A stretch of DNA of 64,000 bases from Bacillus salacetis (GCF_003581585.1 NZ_QXIR01000006.1:62001-126000); one strand, 5' to 3'. Numbered from the stretch's first letter, positions 39,036 through 46,426 are shown. Numbers and translations: made by a program. The notes: generated by a model from the sequence alone, not told the origin.

Positions 39036-39694
39036 GGATTCACCTGCTCGTTAGTAGGAGTGATAGTAGAATATTTCTTTTTGTAAAAATAAATGGACGC
39101 TCCGCTAACGATTAGTAGAAAGTATACCCCGTATATAGAAATGGATAACAATCTGTCTCCAGCAAATACACTCCCTGCCAGTGTAAACGTAATAACAGCC
39201 GGCAGTTTGCCTGCTAAAGTGGCAGTTAAAAAAACAAAAAAATTGACTTTGCTCATGCCTGAAAGGATGTTCACGATTGGTGACGGGATAACAGGTAATA
39301 GACGAACAAATAGGAGACCCAGAAAGGCATTTCTCTCAAATGAACGTTCATAATCTTTTACTTTAGGATACTTATTCAACACGCCTTGTGACCAATCCCG
39401 GAAGCCATACCTTGATAAGTAAAACATCAAAGTGGTTCCCATGAAAATGCCTGTTAGAGAAATCAACGTCCCATTCACAACTCCTGCTACCGAACCTATT
39501 ACTCCTGCCAGCACAGGATAAGGAATGATAGGGAAAAATACGAGGACCGCGACGAAAAAAATGCTTATGATTACGGCTAAGCCTCCTCCCCCGTGCACCA
39601 ACTCGATCATCTGCTCTTTTTGATTGATCCCCATAATTATGATGATAGCTGACAGACTTAAAGAAAGGGATTGTTTCATCATCGGATTCATCAC
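39032..39694 (-). CDS. TVP38/TMEM64 (DedA-like) membrane protein
   Basis: The 220-residue protein has five to six hydrophobic segments and the SNARE-associated/VTT motif region (GVVNGTLISLTGIFMGTTLMFYLSRYGFRDW, broken here at about residue 90; FVRLLPVIPSPIVNILSGMSK). Such proteins affect membrane lipid scrambling or undecaprenyl-phosphate recycling. The first codons hold GTG, ATG and two further ATGs; AGGAG lies at the GTG, so the real start may be the ATG at 39682. It overlaps the DUF5658 gene by 4 bases. Confidence 0.8.
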   Translation of the reverse strand: MMNPMMKQSLSLSLSAIIIIMGINQKEQMIELVHGGGGLAVIISIFFVAVLVFFPIIPYPVLAGVIGSVAGVVNGTLISLTGIFMGTTLMFYLSRYGFRDWSQGVLNKYPKVKDYERSFERNAFLGLLFVRLLPVIPSPIVNILSGMSKVNFFVFLTATLAGKLPAVITFTLAGSVFAGDRLLSISIYGVYFLLIVSGASIYFYKKKYSTITPTNEQVNP

Positions 39695-39739
39695 TCCTAG
39701 AGGAATTAAAGAAAAAATGAATTACCTGTAGTAGGCAAT

Positions 39740-40366
39740 TCATGGTCTTGTGGGTTCCAGCCTTTTTCTGCGGTATCTTTGTACAGCCATTAATAATAAA
39801 CTTGCAACCGACATTATCGCACCTAAGGTCAAGAACACAAAGGTGTTTGTACCAGTCTCCGGCAGCTTAGGGCCATCTACAGGCAGCAAGCCGCCAAGTG
39901 TGCCCGCTACATAGAACTTGAACTCCACTTCTGTTTCAAGGCCTTGAAACTCGTTTCCCAAATGCGCGGGGAATTCTACAGTGAAATTCAAATCTTCTTC
40001 TGCTGTTTTAGCAAGATTTCTTCCATCAAATCCTTTAAAGTCTGAGATCTTTCCGTTATATAGTTCACCTTTGGCATCAGAAACCTTCATCGTTAATTCG
40101 TTATATAGTTTTTTTGAGCCAGATTTTAAATGAGTAGACATCGTATAAGTAAAATCTTGTTTTCCTTTGTTACTGATTTTGATTGTTCTGTCTGCCCAAT
40201 CACCAGGTTTCATGTTATCTACATCAAATAGCACTTTTGTGGGCGTAGTGGCTATATCTACTTCCGGTATCGATTCATTGGGTGCAGCAGTTGCCAAATT
40301 GATTGCTGAAAAAAACATTAATATCAGCAGACTGAAAACAGCGAGGCATCTCTTTACTTTATTCAT
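39740..40366 (-). CDS. LPETG-anchored TasA-like (CalY domain) surface protein
   Basis: The 208-residue product has a signal peptide (about 1-28), a TasA/camelysin-like domain whose FDVDNMKPGDWADRTIKISNKG block matches INVDDIKPGDWMNRTFKLKN in the TasA of this locus, and a C-terminal sorting signal: LPETG about 41 residues from the end, a hydrophobic segment and RYRRKR. It would present a TasA-type domain covalently on the wall. It lies 30 bases after sipW, in the operon that also holds the tapA-like gene, and a class D sortase is encoded 2.5 kb away. Confidence 0.88.
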   Translation of the reverse strand: MNKVKRCLAVFSLLILMFFSAINLATAAPNESIPEVDIATTPTKVLFDVDNMKPGDWADRTIKISNKGKQDFTYTMSTHLKSGSKKLYNELTMKVSDAKGELYNGKISDFKGFDGRNLAKTAEEDLNFTVEFPAHLGNEFQGLETEVEFKFYVAGTLGGLLPVDGPKLPETGTNTFVFLTLGAIMSVASLLLMAVQRYRRKRLEPTRP

Positions 40367-40399
40367 CACTTCTCACGTCCTTATCCATTTGGACATTCA

Positions 40400-40978
40400 T
40401 CAGGAAGCATTGTTTTCGATGGTGTCGTTCTTTTTCGTTTTAATATCGATTTCAGAAATGGCTTTCCAGATTGTGAAACCAGAGTAGATTAGCAATAGGA
40501 TTCCAGGGACCAGTAACAGAAACGCACCGTTCTTTGAGTTTGTAAAATTCATAAAGTAGCCAAGGTACGGAATAGTAAAGCCGCTGTATTCTGCCACCAC
40601 ATTTTCAGAGAGAACAGGATTCATGTCCTCAGCGTTATTGTTGTCCCCTTTTGTCTTATACATAATGTTGTCTCCGCTTTTGATTACTTCTGTCACTCTA
40701 TGGGTAACGAGCATATCTTTTTCTTGCTGGAACGTTATGACATCCCCTTTTTCAAAACGGGTCATATCACCGCCGGGTTTAACAGCAATGACCGATCCCG
40801 TCTTAATACCCGGTTCCATTGATCCGGATAGGACGGTTTTTAGCTGATACCCAAACACTTGCGGTTCGCCTCCGGATGCCTTCGAGGAAACTACGACAAC
40901 TACCATAAAGATCAATACCAGAAATAATATTGTGGTTACTATATTGCTGCCCCACTTCATAAGCTTTTTACCATTCAT
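40400..40978 (-). CDS. sipW: Signal peptidase I, ER-type (SipW)
   Basis: SipW removes the signal peptides of TasA and TapA. The ATG at 40978 follows AGGAAGG; a TTG 9 bases upstream is less likely. The 192-residue protein has an N-terminal anchor, the nucleophile Ser in LSGSMEPGI, His in place of the general-base Lys (MLVTHRV), TKGDNNNAED and a C-terminal membrane segment. The Ser/His arrangement marks the ER-type family. Confidence 0.93.
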   Translation of the reverse strand: MNGKKLMKWGSNIVTTILFLVLIFMVVVVVSSKASGGEPQVFGYQLKTVLSGSMEPGIKTGSVIAVKPGGDMTRFEKGDVITFQQEKDMLVTHRVTEVIKSGDNIMYKTKGDNNNAEDMNPVLSENVVAEYSGFTIPYLGYFMNFTNSKNGAFLLLVPGILLLIYSGFTIWKAISEIDIKTKKNDTIENNAS

Positions 40979-40983
40979 AACGA

Positions 40984-41829
40984 TCAACCTTCCTCTGTTT
41001 TCTTTTCATCTTTTTTATCTGGATCAGGAACTGCAGGAGCCTCGTCTGCTTTAGCTTTTGGTTCTTCAACAGGTACTTGCGGTTCTTCTGGTGCAGGAGG
41101 TGTTACAGGTTCTTCAGGCTGTTTTTCTTCTTCCTTCGGCTGCTCTTGCTCTTCTTTGACAGGTTCTTCAACTTTTTCTTCGGGTTTCTCTTCCTTCACT
41201 TCTTCTGTTTTATCCGTGACAGGATCTGAGGCTGGTTGTTCTTGATTTTCATCTTTGCCTTCTGATTTAGATTCCTTGTTTTCTTTAGGTTCCTTCTTCT
41301 CCTCTTCTTCATCTTTATCTTGACACTTCACCATGATCTTGTGGCTCCAGATGACTTCATTCTTCCCTTCATATCCATCCCTTTGATAGACTTTAAACAT
41401 GAAGGATCCCTCTAACTCTGTTGGAAAAGATAGCGTAATAGTTTCGTTTTCCTTGATTGGCTTGATTTCTCCCTCACCAATTTTTTTGCCATTGTCTTTA
41501 GGGCTGCCCTCTTCGATGTAATATACTTCATATTTCGCTGGCCCAGTCATTGTAAAACCGTGATTCTTTATATCTGCACTAATCTCTGTTGGAGTACATA
41601 CTTTTAATTTTTCTGTATTACTTTTTACAAACCCAAGATCGCTTTTATCGAACCAAGTCCCAGCTTGGATAGTGAAGCTATCTTCATCTGTGTCGCTGAA
41701 ATAAGCGGCCGTGTTGGAGTTTAAGTATGATAGAGTGAATATTAATATGTAGCAAGTCAGCAGAACTTTACTGCATAATAGTAGTTTCTGGTTACGTTTG
41801 GCATATTTTTTTATTCTTAAGTACCTCAA
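40984..41829 (-). CDS. tapA: TapA-like amyloid-fibre assembly/anchoring protein
   Basis: A TTG start at 41829 lies 7 bases after GAGGAGGG. The 281-residue protein has a signal segment ending in NSNTAAYFSDTDEDSF, the AxFSD site cut by SipW, then a beta domain (about 45-165), then a long Glu/Lys/Pro-rich low-complexity tail (about 170-281). TapA of B. subtilis (253 residues) has a similar two-part layout. Order here is tasA, tapA-like, sipW, LPETG protein, unlike tapA-sipW-tasA in B. subtilis. Confidence 0.8.
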   Translation of the reverse strand: MRYLRIKKYAKRNQKLLLCSKVLLTCYILIFTLSYLNSNTAAYFSDTDEDSFTIQAGTWFDKSDLGFVKSNTEKLKVCTPTEISADIKNHGFTMTGPAKYEVYYIEEGSPKDNGKKIGEGEIKPIKENETITLSFPTELEGSFMFKVYQRDGYEGKNEVIWSHKIMVKCQDKDEEEEKKEPKENKESKSEGKDENQEQPASDPVTDKTEEVKEEKPEEKVEEPVKEEQEQPKEEEKQPEEPVTPPAPEEPQVPVEEPKAKADEAPAVPDPDKKDEKKTEEG

Positions 41830-41935
41830 TAAAAGCCCTCCTCATTTCCATCACTATATGATAGAAAATGAACATTTATTTTATCTCGTCTAATTAAAAT
41901 CCATTCTATCTACACGACATAAAATAAATTTGAGG

Positions 41936-41962
41936 AAAGGTAAGCGTAATGCTTACCTTCCC
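41936..41962 (-). terminator. Hairpin between tasA and the tapA-like gene
   Basis: GGAAGGTAAGC pairs with GCTTACCTTTCC across ATTAC. No T run follows immediately, so it may act as a partial terminator or an mRNA stability element that sets a high tasA to tapA ratio. Confidence 0.6.
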
Positions 41963-41976
41963 CAGTAACACTCCTC

Positions 41977-42579
41977 TTATTTACTCTCGCCTGCTGTTTG
42001 TTTAGCATCGAATTTCCACACAAGAGAAAGGGAATCATCTTGGAATTGATTTTGATCTTCACCGTTGTCTACAAATTCAAATTGAACATAGAAATTATCT
42101 GAAGTTCCAGATTTCAAACCACTTCTTTCGCCAAAGAATGACCATATTTTCTTTTGAACTGCATCTGGTGCAGTTCCTTTTAAGTCATGGAGAGTTGTTG
42201 AATAAATAATGTCATTCGGTGTTACTAGGCCGCTCTTATCTAAATTTTGAAGGAAATTCACCCGAATATGTTTACCCATATCGTCACTATTATCATTTCC
42301 TGCATCTGTTACTGAATAATCAGTTGTCAGTAATACTTTTGAAATATCCAGTGATCCTTCATTTTTTAATTTGAATGTTCTGTTCATCCAATCACCAGGT
42401 TTAATATCATCTACATTAATAATTACATCTGGACTTATTGATAAATCTAATGTCCCAGCTGCAAAAGTATTTGTTGTTGTTTCTACGTCATTAAAGTAAG
42501 CATATGTACCCCCACCAACTAATGACAAACCTAGTGCTGCAGATGCTACTCCCAAACCTAATTTTTGCTTAATACCCAT
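41977..42579 (-). CDS. tasA: TasA/CalY-family biofilm matrix fibre protein
   Basis: TasA forms the main protein fibre of Bacillus biofilms. The ATG at 42579 follows GGAGGAATTATAAG; an open frame extending 91 codons upstream lacks such a site. The 200-residue product (close to CalY, 197) has a signal ending GGGTYAYFNDVETTTNTFAAG, the SipW-type site, then DLSISPDVIINVDDIKPGDWMNRTF (written here in part) and a beta-rich domain to SLSLVWKFDAKQ. Its upstream region carries several inverted repeats and GTTCRTTA motifs, probable SinR-like operators. Confidence 0.92.
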   Translation of the reverse strand: MGIKQKLGLGVASAALGLSLVGGGTYAYFNDVETTTNTFAAGTLDLSISPDVIINVDDIKPGDWMNRTFKLKNEGSLDISKVLLTTDYSVTDAGNDNSDDMGKHIRVNFLQNLDKSGLVTPNDIIYSTTLHDLKGTAPDAVQKKIWSFFGERSGLKSGTSDNFYVQFEFVDNGEDQNQFQDDSLSLVWKFDAKQTAGESK

Positions 42580-42608
42580 CTTATAATTCCTCCTCGAATT
42601 TTGTTTTC

Positions 42609-42659
42609 GTTCGTTACAGGTCTTTTTATTTGTTCTCTGTAACGAACTTACAATGTAAG
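42609..42659. promoter_or_regulatory. Operator-like inverted repeats upstream of tasA
   Basis: GTTCGTTACAG (42609-42619) and its exact complement (42637-42647) form an 11-base inverted repeat with a 17-base spacer, overlapping a second palindrome CTTACAATGTAAG (42647-42659). These lie in the tasA 5' region, 30-80 bases before the start codon. Confidence 0.6.
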
Positions 42660-42706
42660 TATATTCCATAAGTCCTAGCTTGAAAAACTTGAAAAACCTC
42701 CGTTTT

Positions 42707-42806
42707 TTCGTTAAAACGAACATTATTCTACCATTATCTTCTAATAACTCCTGTTTTCTTACTAATTTGTAAATTATAATGAACTTTTTGTATTTTATAA
42801 TGAACA
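42707..42806. promoter_or_regulatory. Further GTTCRTTA-type sites in the tasA/srtD intergenic region
   Basis: TTCGTT-AA-AACGAA (42707-42720) is a palindrome; TTATAATGAAC occurs twice (42774-42784 and 42796-42806), 22 bases apart, so both face the same side of the helix. Read on the minus strand these give GTTCGTTTTA and two GTTCATTATAA. The likely binder is a SinR-like protein, by analogy with GTTC-starting SinR sites. Confidence 0.5.
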
Positions 42807-42904
42807 AGGTAGTGTTCAGTCTCTCGTTAATATTTCTAATAACTAATGACAAATTATCTCATTTGCGAGAAAATAAAGGTACAAACCCTTGAGGAGGATT
42901 TCGC

Positions 42905-43492
42905 TTGTTCAATAAGTTTCTTAAATATATAAGTATTCTCATGCTTACCGCAGGTATTGGATTAATCGGATATGCGGGCTATCATATATTCAAACAGAAA
43001 ACGGAACAGGACAATGCTTTGCAAGAAGCAAAAGCCCAGGTTGTATCAAATGAAGAGCCTGAGACAAAGGAGGAAATATCAACTTATTCATTTGAAAAAG
43101 GAGATGTAGTCGGCATCCTCCAGATTCCTGCCCTCAATAGAGAACTCCCCATTATAGAAGGAACAGATGAAGACGAACTGGAAAAAGGCGTTGGGCATTA
43201 CTCCTCAACCAAGCTGCCGAACCAGCAGGACCGCATCTTCCTTGCCGGCCATCGGGACACAGTCTTCAAACAGATGGGCGATCTTCAGGAAGGTGACCAG
43301 TTGAAAGTTGAAATGAGCAATGGAACTTTCACATATGAGATTTATGAAATGTTCGTTGTGAAGGAAGACGACATGTCGGTTGTCCTATCCACATCACCTG
43401 ATGAGATCTTGACCCTATCCACCTGCTATCCCTTTGAATACTTATCAAGCACTGTAGAGCGTTATATCATTAATGCCAAACGGATTGACTGA
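42905..43492 (+). CDS. Class D sortase
   Basis: Class D sortases cut sorting signals and link proteins to peptidoglycan. A TTG start follows GAGGAGGAT. The 195-residue protein has an N-terminal membrane anchor (about 7-30), then the sortase barrel with His116 (LAGHRDT), Cys174 (TLSTCYPF) and Arg186 (VERYII). It is divergent from tasA. The LPETG TasA-like protein is the obvious nearby substrate, and the LPDTG giant protein a possible one; this pairing is inferred. Confidence 0.93.
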   Translation: MFNKFLKYISILMLTAGIGLIGYAGYHIFKQKTEQDNALQEAKAQVVSNEEPETKEEISTYSFEKGDVVGILQIPALNRELPIIEGTDEDELEKGVGHYSSTKLPNQQDRIFLAGHRDTVFKQMGDLQEGDQLKVEMSNGTFTYEIYEMFVVKEDDMSVVLSTSPDEILTLSTCYPFEYLSSTVERYIINAKRID

Positions 43493-43611
43493 TTGGCTGG
43501 TTTAGAGCTGGCGTTTTTCATATGAGTGAATACCGGACAGTTAGTGAGTATTAAGTTATCTTTTTATCCAAAGGAAAAGCTGACTAATTAAAGAAATAAC
43601 TTACCTAGTTG

Positions 43612-43882
43612 ATTGAAGCGGAGGGTGTTCGACCTCCTGCGGGACTAGCGGGACAGGTGAGACCAAGGTTACGTACCCACTGGAACGTAACCCCGCAGGC
43701 AAAGCTGAGGTGGCCAGTCCAGCTCCAGCGCCAAGGCCCTAGGGGTCATAAGCCAAGCCGTCAAGAAGGTGAAAGAGCCATCTTCCCGCCGGCTTGGCTT
43801 ATGCCTGTCGGTGCTGATCAAGGCGCTTGTGCTTTTTAAGTCACCGCCCGCCCCGCGGAGTCGAGCACCTGGAGCGAAAACC
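43612..43882. repeat. Bacillaceae intergenic repeat, interrupted by other elements
   Basis: The left part (GAAGCGGAGGGTGTTCGACC, then TCCTGCGGGACTAGCGGGAC, then AGGTGAGACC) and the right part (TCACCGCCCGCCCCGCGGAG, then TCGAGCACCTGGAGCG) are the two halves of a common Bacillaceae repeat. The middle is broken twice: by a small hairpin (GGTTACGT/ACGTAACC, 43667-43692) and by a second repeat at 43714-43838. Confidence 0.75.
43714..43838. repeat. Second Bacillaceae repeat nested inside the first
   Basis: CCAGCTCCAGCGCC opens and AAGGCGCTTGTGCTTTTT closes this element; inside, GGTCATAAGCCAAGCC pairs with GGCTTGGCTTATGCC. I know this CTCCAGCGCC...AAGGCGCTTG pattern as a widespread intergenic element of the family. 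Its position between the halves of the outer repeat implies later insertion. Confidence 0.7.
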
Positions 43883-43971
43883 ATGTTATAACTAGTATTA
43901 GAGTGACCCAGTATGTTTTTAAATCTCCCATATGTTATAATTTGTACAAACTATGAGATGGAGGATCGTTC

Positions 43972-44412
43972 ATGAAAACCTTTAAAGTAATCACCCTTCA
44001 AGTTGTTGAAAACGATGATCTTAAAGACATTGAAATTGTGGACGGTTTAATTATTAATAAAGAAGATGGAAAAGGGACCTGGCTGATTGAGGGGTGCATG
44101 AAGAAGGATTATTATGATTTCTTCCGTGATGCCCAGCAGAGCGAGAATGACATTGAGGTGCAGGTTGTCATCTCCCTTCCTGAAAATGACCCGGCTGCCT
44201 TTATGACGAGGATCAGCTGCATCAAAACGATGGATTTTCATTTGAGTGTTCTTTTTGAAGGAAAGCTGAAGAAGATGCGCAATGAATACGCAGAACTTCT
44301 GCTTGATGATCTGGTGGATAAAGGATTTGAGGGAGCAGGGCTTGTACAGGAATTCAGGGATAAGATGCGTTCCAAGCCAAGACTGGCTGCAACTGCTAAG
44401 TCATCCAAATAA
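43972..44412 (+). CDS. ywpF: YwpF-like protein
   Basis: The 146-residue soluble protein (MKTFKVITLQVVENDDLKDI..., GTWLIEGCMKKDYYDFF, DPAAFMTRISCIKTM) matches my memory of the YwpF-like family, and ywpF lies between fabZ and ssbB in B. subtilis as it does here. Function is unknown. A good ATGGAGGATC ribosome binding region precedes the ATG. Confidence 0.75.
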   Translation: MKTFKVITLQVVENDDLKDIEIVDGLIINKEDGKGTWLIEGCMKKDYYDFFRDAQQSENDIEVQVVISLPENDPAAFMTRISCIKTMDFHLSVLFEGKLKKMRNEYAELLLDDLVDKGFEGAGLVQEFRDKMRSKPRLAATAKSSK

Positions 44413-44442
44413 ATTTTCAGACAAAATATGACAAGAAACGGC

Positions 44443-44470
44443 TTGTTTTGTGGTATACTGTCACTATAAT
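44443..44470 (+). promoter_or_regulatory. Candidate sigma-A promoter of the first sinR-like gene
   Basis: TTGTTT (44443-44448) and TATAAT (44465-44470) are spaced by 16 bases, 32 bases before the start codon. Confidence 0.6.
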
Positions 44471-44501
44471 GGATGATTATACGTACAGGATGTGAACGGT
44501 A

Positions 44502-44822
44502 ATGATCGGGGAAAGAGTAAAGAAGCTTAGACAAGAGAGAAAAATGTCCATGACCGAACTTGCGGATAAGGCTGGGGTTGCCAAGTCTTACTTGAGTTCC
44601 ATAGAACGAAATTTGCAGAAGAATCCATCGGTTCAGTTTTTGGAGAAGATTTCCACAGCGCTGAATGTCCCCGTCGATTCTTTACTATATGACACGATTG
44701 AAGATAAGCATATCGATTCGGACTGGGTCAATATTGTTGAACAGGCGATGGAGTCTGGCATCAGCAAGGAACAGTTCCGGGAGTTTATCGAATTCAACAA
44801 GTGGAAACTAAATCAAAAGTAA
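44502..44822 (+). CDS. sinR: SinR-like master regulator of biofilm genes
   Basis: SinR represses matrix genes until bound by SinI. The 106-residue protein has a helix-turn-helix (about 1-65: IGERVKKLRQERKMSMTELA, then GVAKSYLSSIERNLQKNPS) very like SinR, and a C-terminal SinI-type dimerisation segment (SDWVNIVEQAMESGISKEQF). Length matches SinR (111). It is convergent with a SinI-like gene across a shared terminator. A second SinR-like gene lies 0.9 kb away, so orthology between the two is open. Confidence 0.85.
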   Translation: MIGERVKKLRQERKMSMTELADKAGVAKSYLSSIERNLQKNPSVQFLEKISTALNVPVDSLLYDTIEDKHIDSDWVNIVEQAMESGISKEQFREFIEFNKWKLNQK

Positions 44823-44860
44823 AAAAGCGATTCCCCATTTAGTGGGAATCGCTTTGATTA
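44821..44860. terminator. Bidirectional terminator between sinR-like and sinI-like genes
   Basis: AAGCGATTCCC pairs with GGGAATCGCTT across an 8-base loop, with A/T runs on both sides serving the two convergent genes. Confidence 0.85.
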
Positions 44861-44989
44861 TTTTACAAGTACTTTTGATTTCTCTCTATTCGTATGTAGG
44901 TATTCTAGGATTTCGTCTTTGGTGACCCCTACCGCCATTGCTTCTTTAATTAATGTAATCCACTCCAGATCCAGTTCTCTTTCCACCAC
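44858..44989 (-). CDS. sinI: SinI-like antirepressor, 43 aa
   Basis: SinI binds SinR and relieves repression of matrix genes. A GTG at 44989 follows AGGAGGAG at about 8-10 bases. The frame reads VVERELDLEWITLIKEAMAV then GVTKDEILEYLHTNREKSKV, which matches the SinI pattern ELDxEWVxLIxEAxxxxIxxEEIRxYL. It lacks a DNA-binding domain, as expected. It is convergent with the SinR-like gene rather than in a sinIR operon, and its mRNA leader contains a c-di-GMP riboswitch (45021-45110). It is too short for most gene finders. Confidence 0.85.
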   Translation of the reverse strand: MVERELDLEWITLIKEAMAVGVTKDEILEYLHTNREKSKVLVK

Positions 44990-45005
44990 TTTCTAATCTC
45001 CTCCT

Positions 45006-45022
45006 AAAATACACTTAGTATT
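45006..45022. promoter_or_regulatory. Short inverted repeat before the sinI-like ribosome binding site
   Basis: AAATAC-N5-GTATTT lies between the riboswitch aptamer and AGGAGG and could be part of its expression platform or an operator. Confidence 0.4.
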
Positions 45023-45110
45023 TCAGGCAATCCAGCCATCCTAGCAAGAACCTTTTCCTGCCTTAGATCTGTGACTTTGCGTCCTCATTTTTCAATGAGT
45101 TTGCCTTTGT
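45021..45110 (-). ncRNA. c-di-GMP-I (GEMM-I) riboswitch upstream of the SinI-like gene
   Basis: On the minus strand: GGCAAA, a 6-bp stem CTCATT/AATGAG closed by a GAAA tetraloop, GACGCAAAG, then ATCTAAGG, a second stem GCAGGAA/TTCTTGC, and a 3' GGCTGGATTGCCTGAA. All hallmark segments of the class I aptamer are present in order, with the same layout as the copy at 27206-27302. It ends about 30 bases before the SinI-like start codon. Confidence 0.88.
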
Positions 45111-45150
45111 CTGACTATCCCGTTGGCTAACCAGTTCTTTAACTATATCC

Positions 45151-45156
45151 ATTATA
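45151..45156 (-). promoter_or_regulatory. -10 element of the riboswitch/sinI-like transcript
   Basis: TATAAT on the minus strand, about 40 bases upstream of the aptamer. The -35 region is poor, which may mean activator dependence. Confidence 0.45.
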
Positions 45157-45267
45157 CTAATTACTAAAACCTATAATTTGTAAAAATCTGCTGTAGATTC
45201 TAACTTTTTTCCTATCTTATTTTACATTTATTTCCCTTTTGTAGTAATTTTCTGTTAATTTTGTCGT

Positions 45268-45498
45268 TTATGAAAGGTTTTTTTGTCGGATATCCATGTT
45301 TCTTAGTGGAAAAGATTTACGATATGCTTTTAGTTTTTTCTCTAAAGGAACAATCTTCTGGTTAATTTGAAGGAAGCTTGATGGGTTATGAACTGGTAAG
45401 TCAGTGAGGTCATTTCCACAGGATGGGCACAGCCACTCCCCTGTTTCAGTAGAGCTGAATGAGGGACGGCTGCATCGCTGGCAATGTTTCTTAAACAT
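45268..45498 (-). CDS. Small zinc-ribbon-like protein, 76 aa
   Basis: GAGAGGTGGATTT precedes the ATG. Two Cys pairs, CQRC (residues 6-9) and CPSC (24-27), form a likely zinc ribbon, followed by a basic helical tail. I do not know a named family. A GTTCGTTATA motif lies 16 bases upstream of the start, shared with tasA and the second sinR-like gene, which suggests a common regulator. Confidence 0.7.
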   Translation of the reverse strand: MFKKHCQRCSRPSFSSTETGEWLCPSCGNDLTDLPVHNPSSFLQINQKIVPLEKKLKAYRKSFPLRNMDIRQKNLS

Positions 45499-45513
45499 AA
45501 ATCCACCTCTCTC

Positions 45514-45526
45514 GTTCGTTATATAG
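45514..45526. promoter_or_regulatory. GTTCGTTATA motif upstream of the zinc-ribbon gene
   Basis: Matches the tasA-region motif; it lies directly upstream of the ribosome binding site. Confidence 0.45.
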
Positions 45527-45671
45527 TACTTTATGTCTACTATACAGGATTTTCCTTTTATTTGCTAAACGCTAAAATCCTCCAAATATTCTTAATAAAG
45601 AACTTTTTTCTTTAGTTTTCTACTGTATGCTGTCTTTATCTTAACTATACTGATTTTATAAAATATTTTTT

Positions 45672-45683
45672 GTTCGTTATAAT
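45672..45683 (+). promoter_or_regulatory. GTTCGTTATAAT: operator motif overlapping a -10 box
   Basis: The TATAAT (45678-45683) of the likely promoter of the second sinR-like gene is contained in the GTTCRTTATAA motif, so binding there would block transcription. This suggests autoregulation. Confidence 0.5.
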
Positions 45684-45721
45684 GGAATAACTAACTATAT
45701 AATGGAGAAGGAGTTCGGGCT

Positions 45722-46078
45722 ATGGTGGGGGAGAGAATCAAATCCATAAGAGAGAAAAAGGGAATGACCATTAATGAATTAGCTCAAAAGGCAGAGATTT
45801 CAAAGTCTTATATTAGTTCGATTGAAAGGGATATACAGAAAAACCCTTCTATCAATGTGCTGGAAAGGATTGCAGCAGCCCTTGAAGTTTCACTCGATAA
45901 ACTGCTTGATCAACCGGATTTGGAGGTCACCCTTGAGGAAGATTGGATCAGCCTGCTGAAGGAAGCGATAGAGCAGGGACTTACCAAGGAGGAGTTCATC
46001 CATTTCACGATGTTAATGGAGATGAAAAGAAGGAAGCCGCTCGGGGGAAGGGAAAAGAATCATAAAAAGACCATATAA
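45722..46078 (+). CDS. Second SinR-like regulator
   Basis: The 118-residue protein has a SinR-type helix-turn-helix (VGERIKSIREKKGMTINELA, then EISKSYISSIERDIQKNPS) and a SinI-like helical segment (EEDWISLLKEAIEQGLTKEEF) before a basic tail. AAGGAG precedes the ATG. SlrR of B. subtilis is a comparable SinR paralogue, so an SlrR-like role is possible. It is followed by a terminator shared with the acidic lipoprotein gene. Confidence 0.82.
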   Translation: MVGERIKSIREKKGMTINELAQKAEISKSYISSIERDIQKNPSINVLERIAAALEVSLDKLLDQPDLEVTLEEDWISLLKEAIEQGLTKEEFIHFTMLMEMKRRKPLGGREKNHKKTI

Positions 46079-46106
46079 AAAGCCGGTACTAAACCGGCCT
46101 TTGACT
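46076..46106. terminator. Bidirectional terminator
   Basis: AAAAGCCGGTA pairs with ACCGGCCTTT across CTAA, between the convergent sinR-like and lipoprotein genes. Confidence 0.85.
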
Positions 46107-46111
46107 TCATA

Positions 46112-46426
46112 TTACTGATTGTTTTTCTCATCGTCTTTCATTTCGTCTTCCAGGTCGTTACCATTATCGCCGTTTTGATTGTCGTCGATGTCTCCATTGT
46201 TGTCTTCAGAGATATTTCCTTCACCATCGTTTGTATCCATATCCATGTCGCCGTTGTCGTTCATATCTCCATTTTCATTCATGTCCCCGTTGTCGTCGTT
46301 AGGAACTTCTTCTTCAACTGGAGCTTCATTATCTTCCGGAGGCGGCTCCTGGTCGCCGTTACAACCTGCAAGAAGCATTGCGGAAAGTGCTGTTCCACCA
46401 AGGATGGATAAAAGTTTTTTATTCAT
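46112..46426 (-). CDS. Asp/Asn-rich lipoprotein, 104 aa
   Basis: The ATG at 46426 follows AAAGGAG and gives a lipoprotein signal with lipobox LLAGC (about residue 22). The mature part is low-complexity and very acidic, with repeated NGDMN-type units. Such tails may bind cations or act as spacers; no domain is recognisable. Confidence 0.8.
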   Translation of the reverse strand: MNKKLLSILGGTALSAMLLAGCNGDQEPPPEDNEAPVEEEVPNDDNGDMNENGDMNDNGDMDMDTNDGEGNISEDNNGDIDDNQNGDNGNDLEDEMKDDEKNNQ

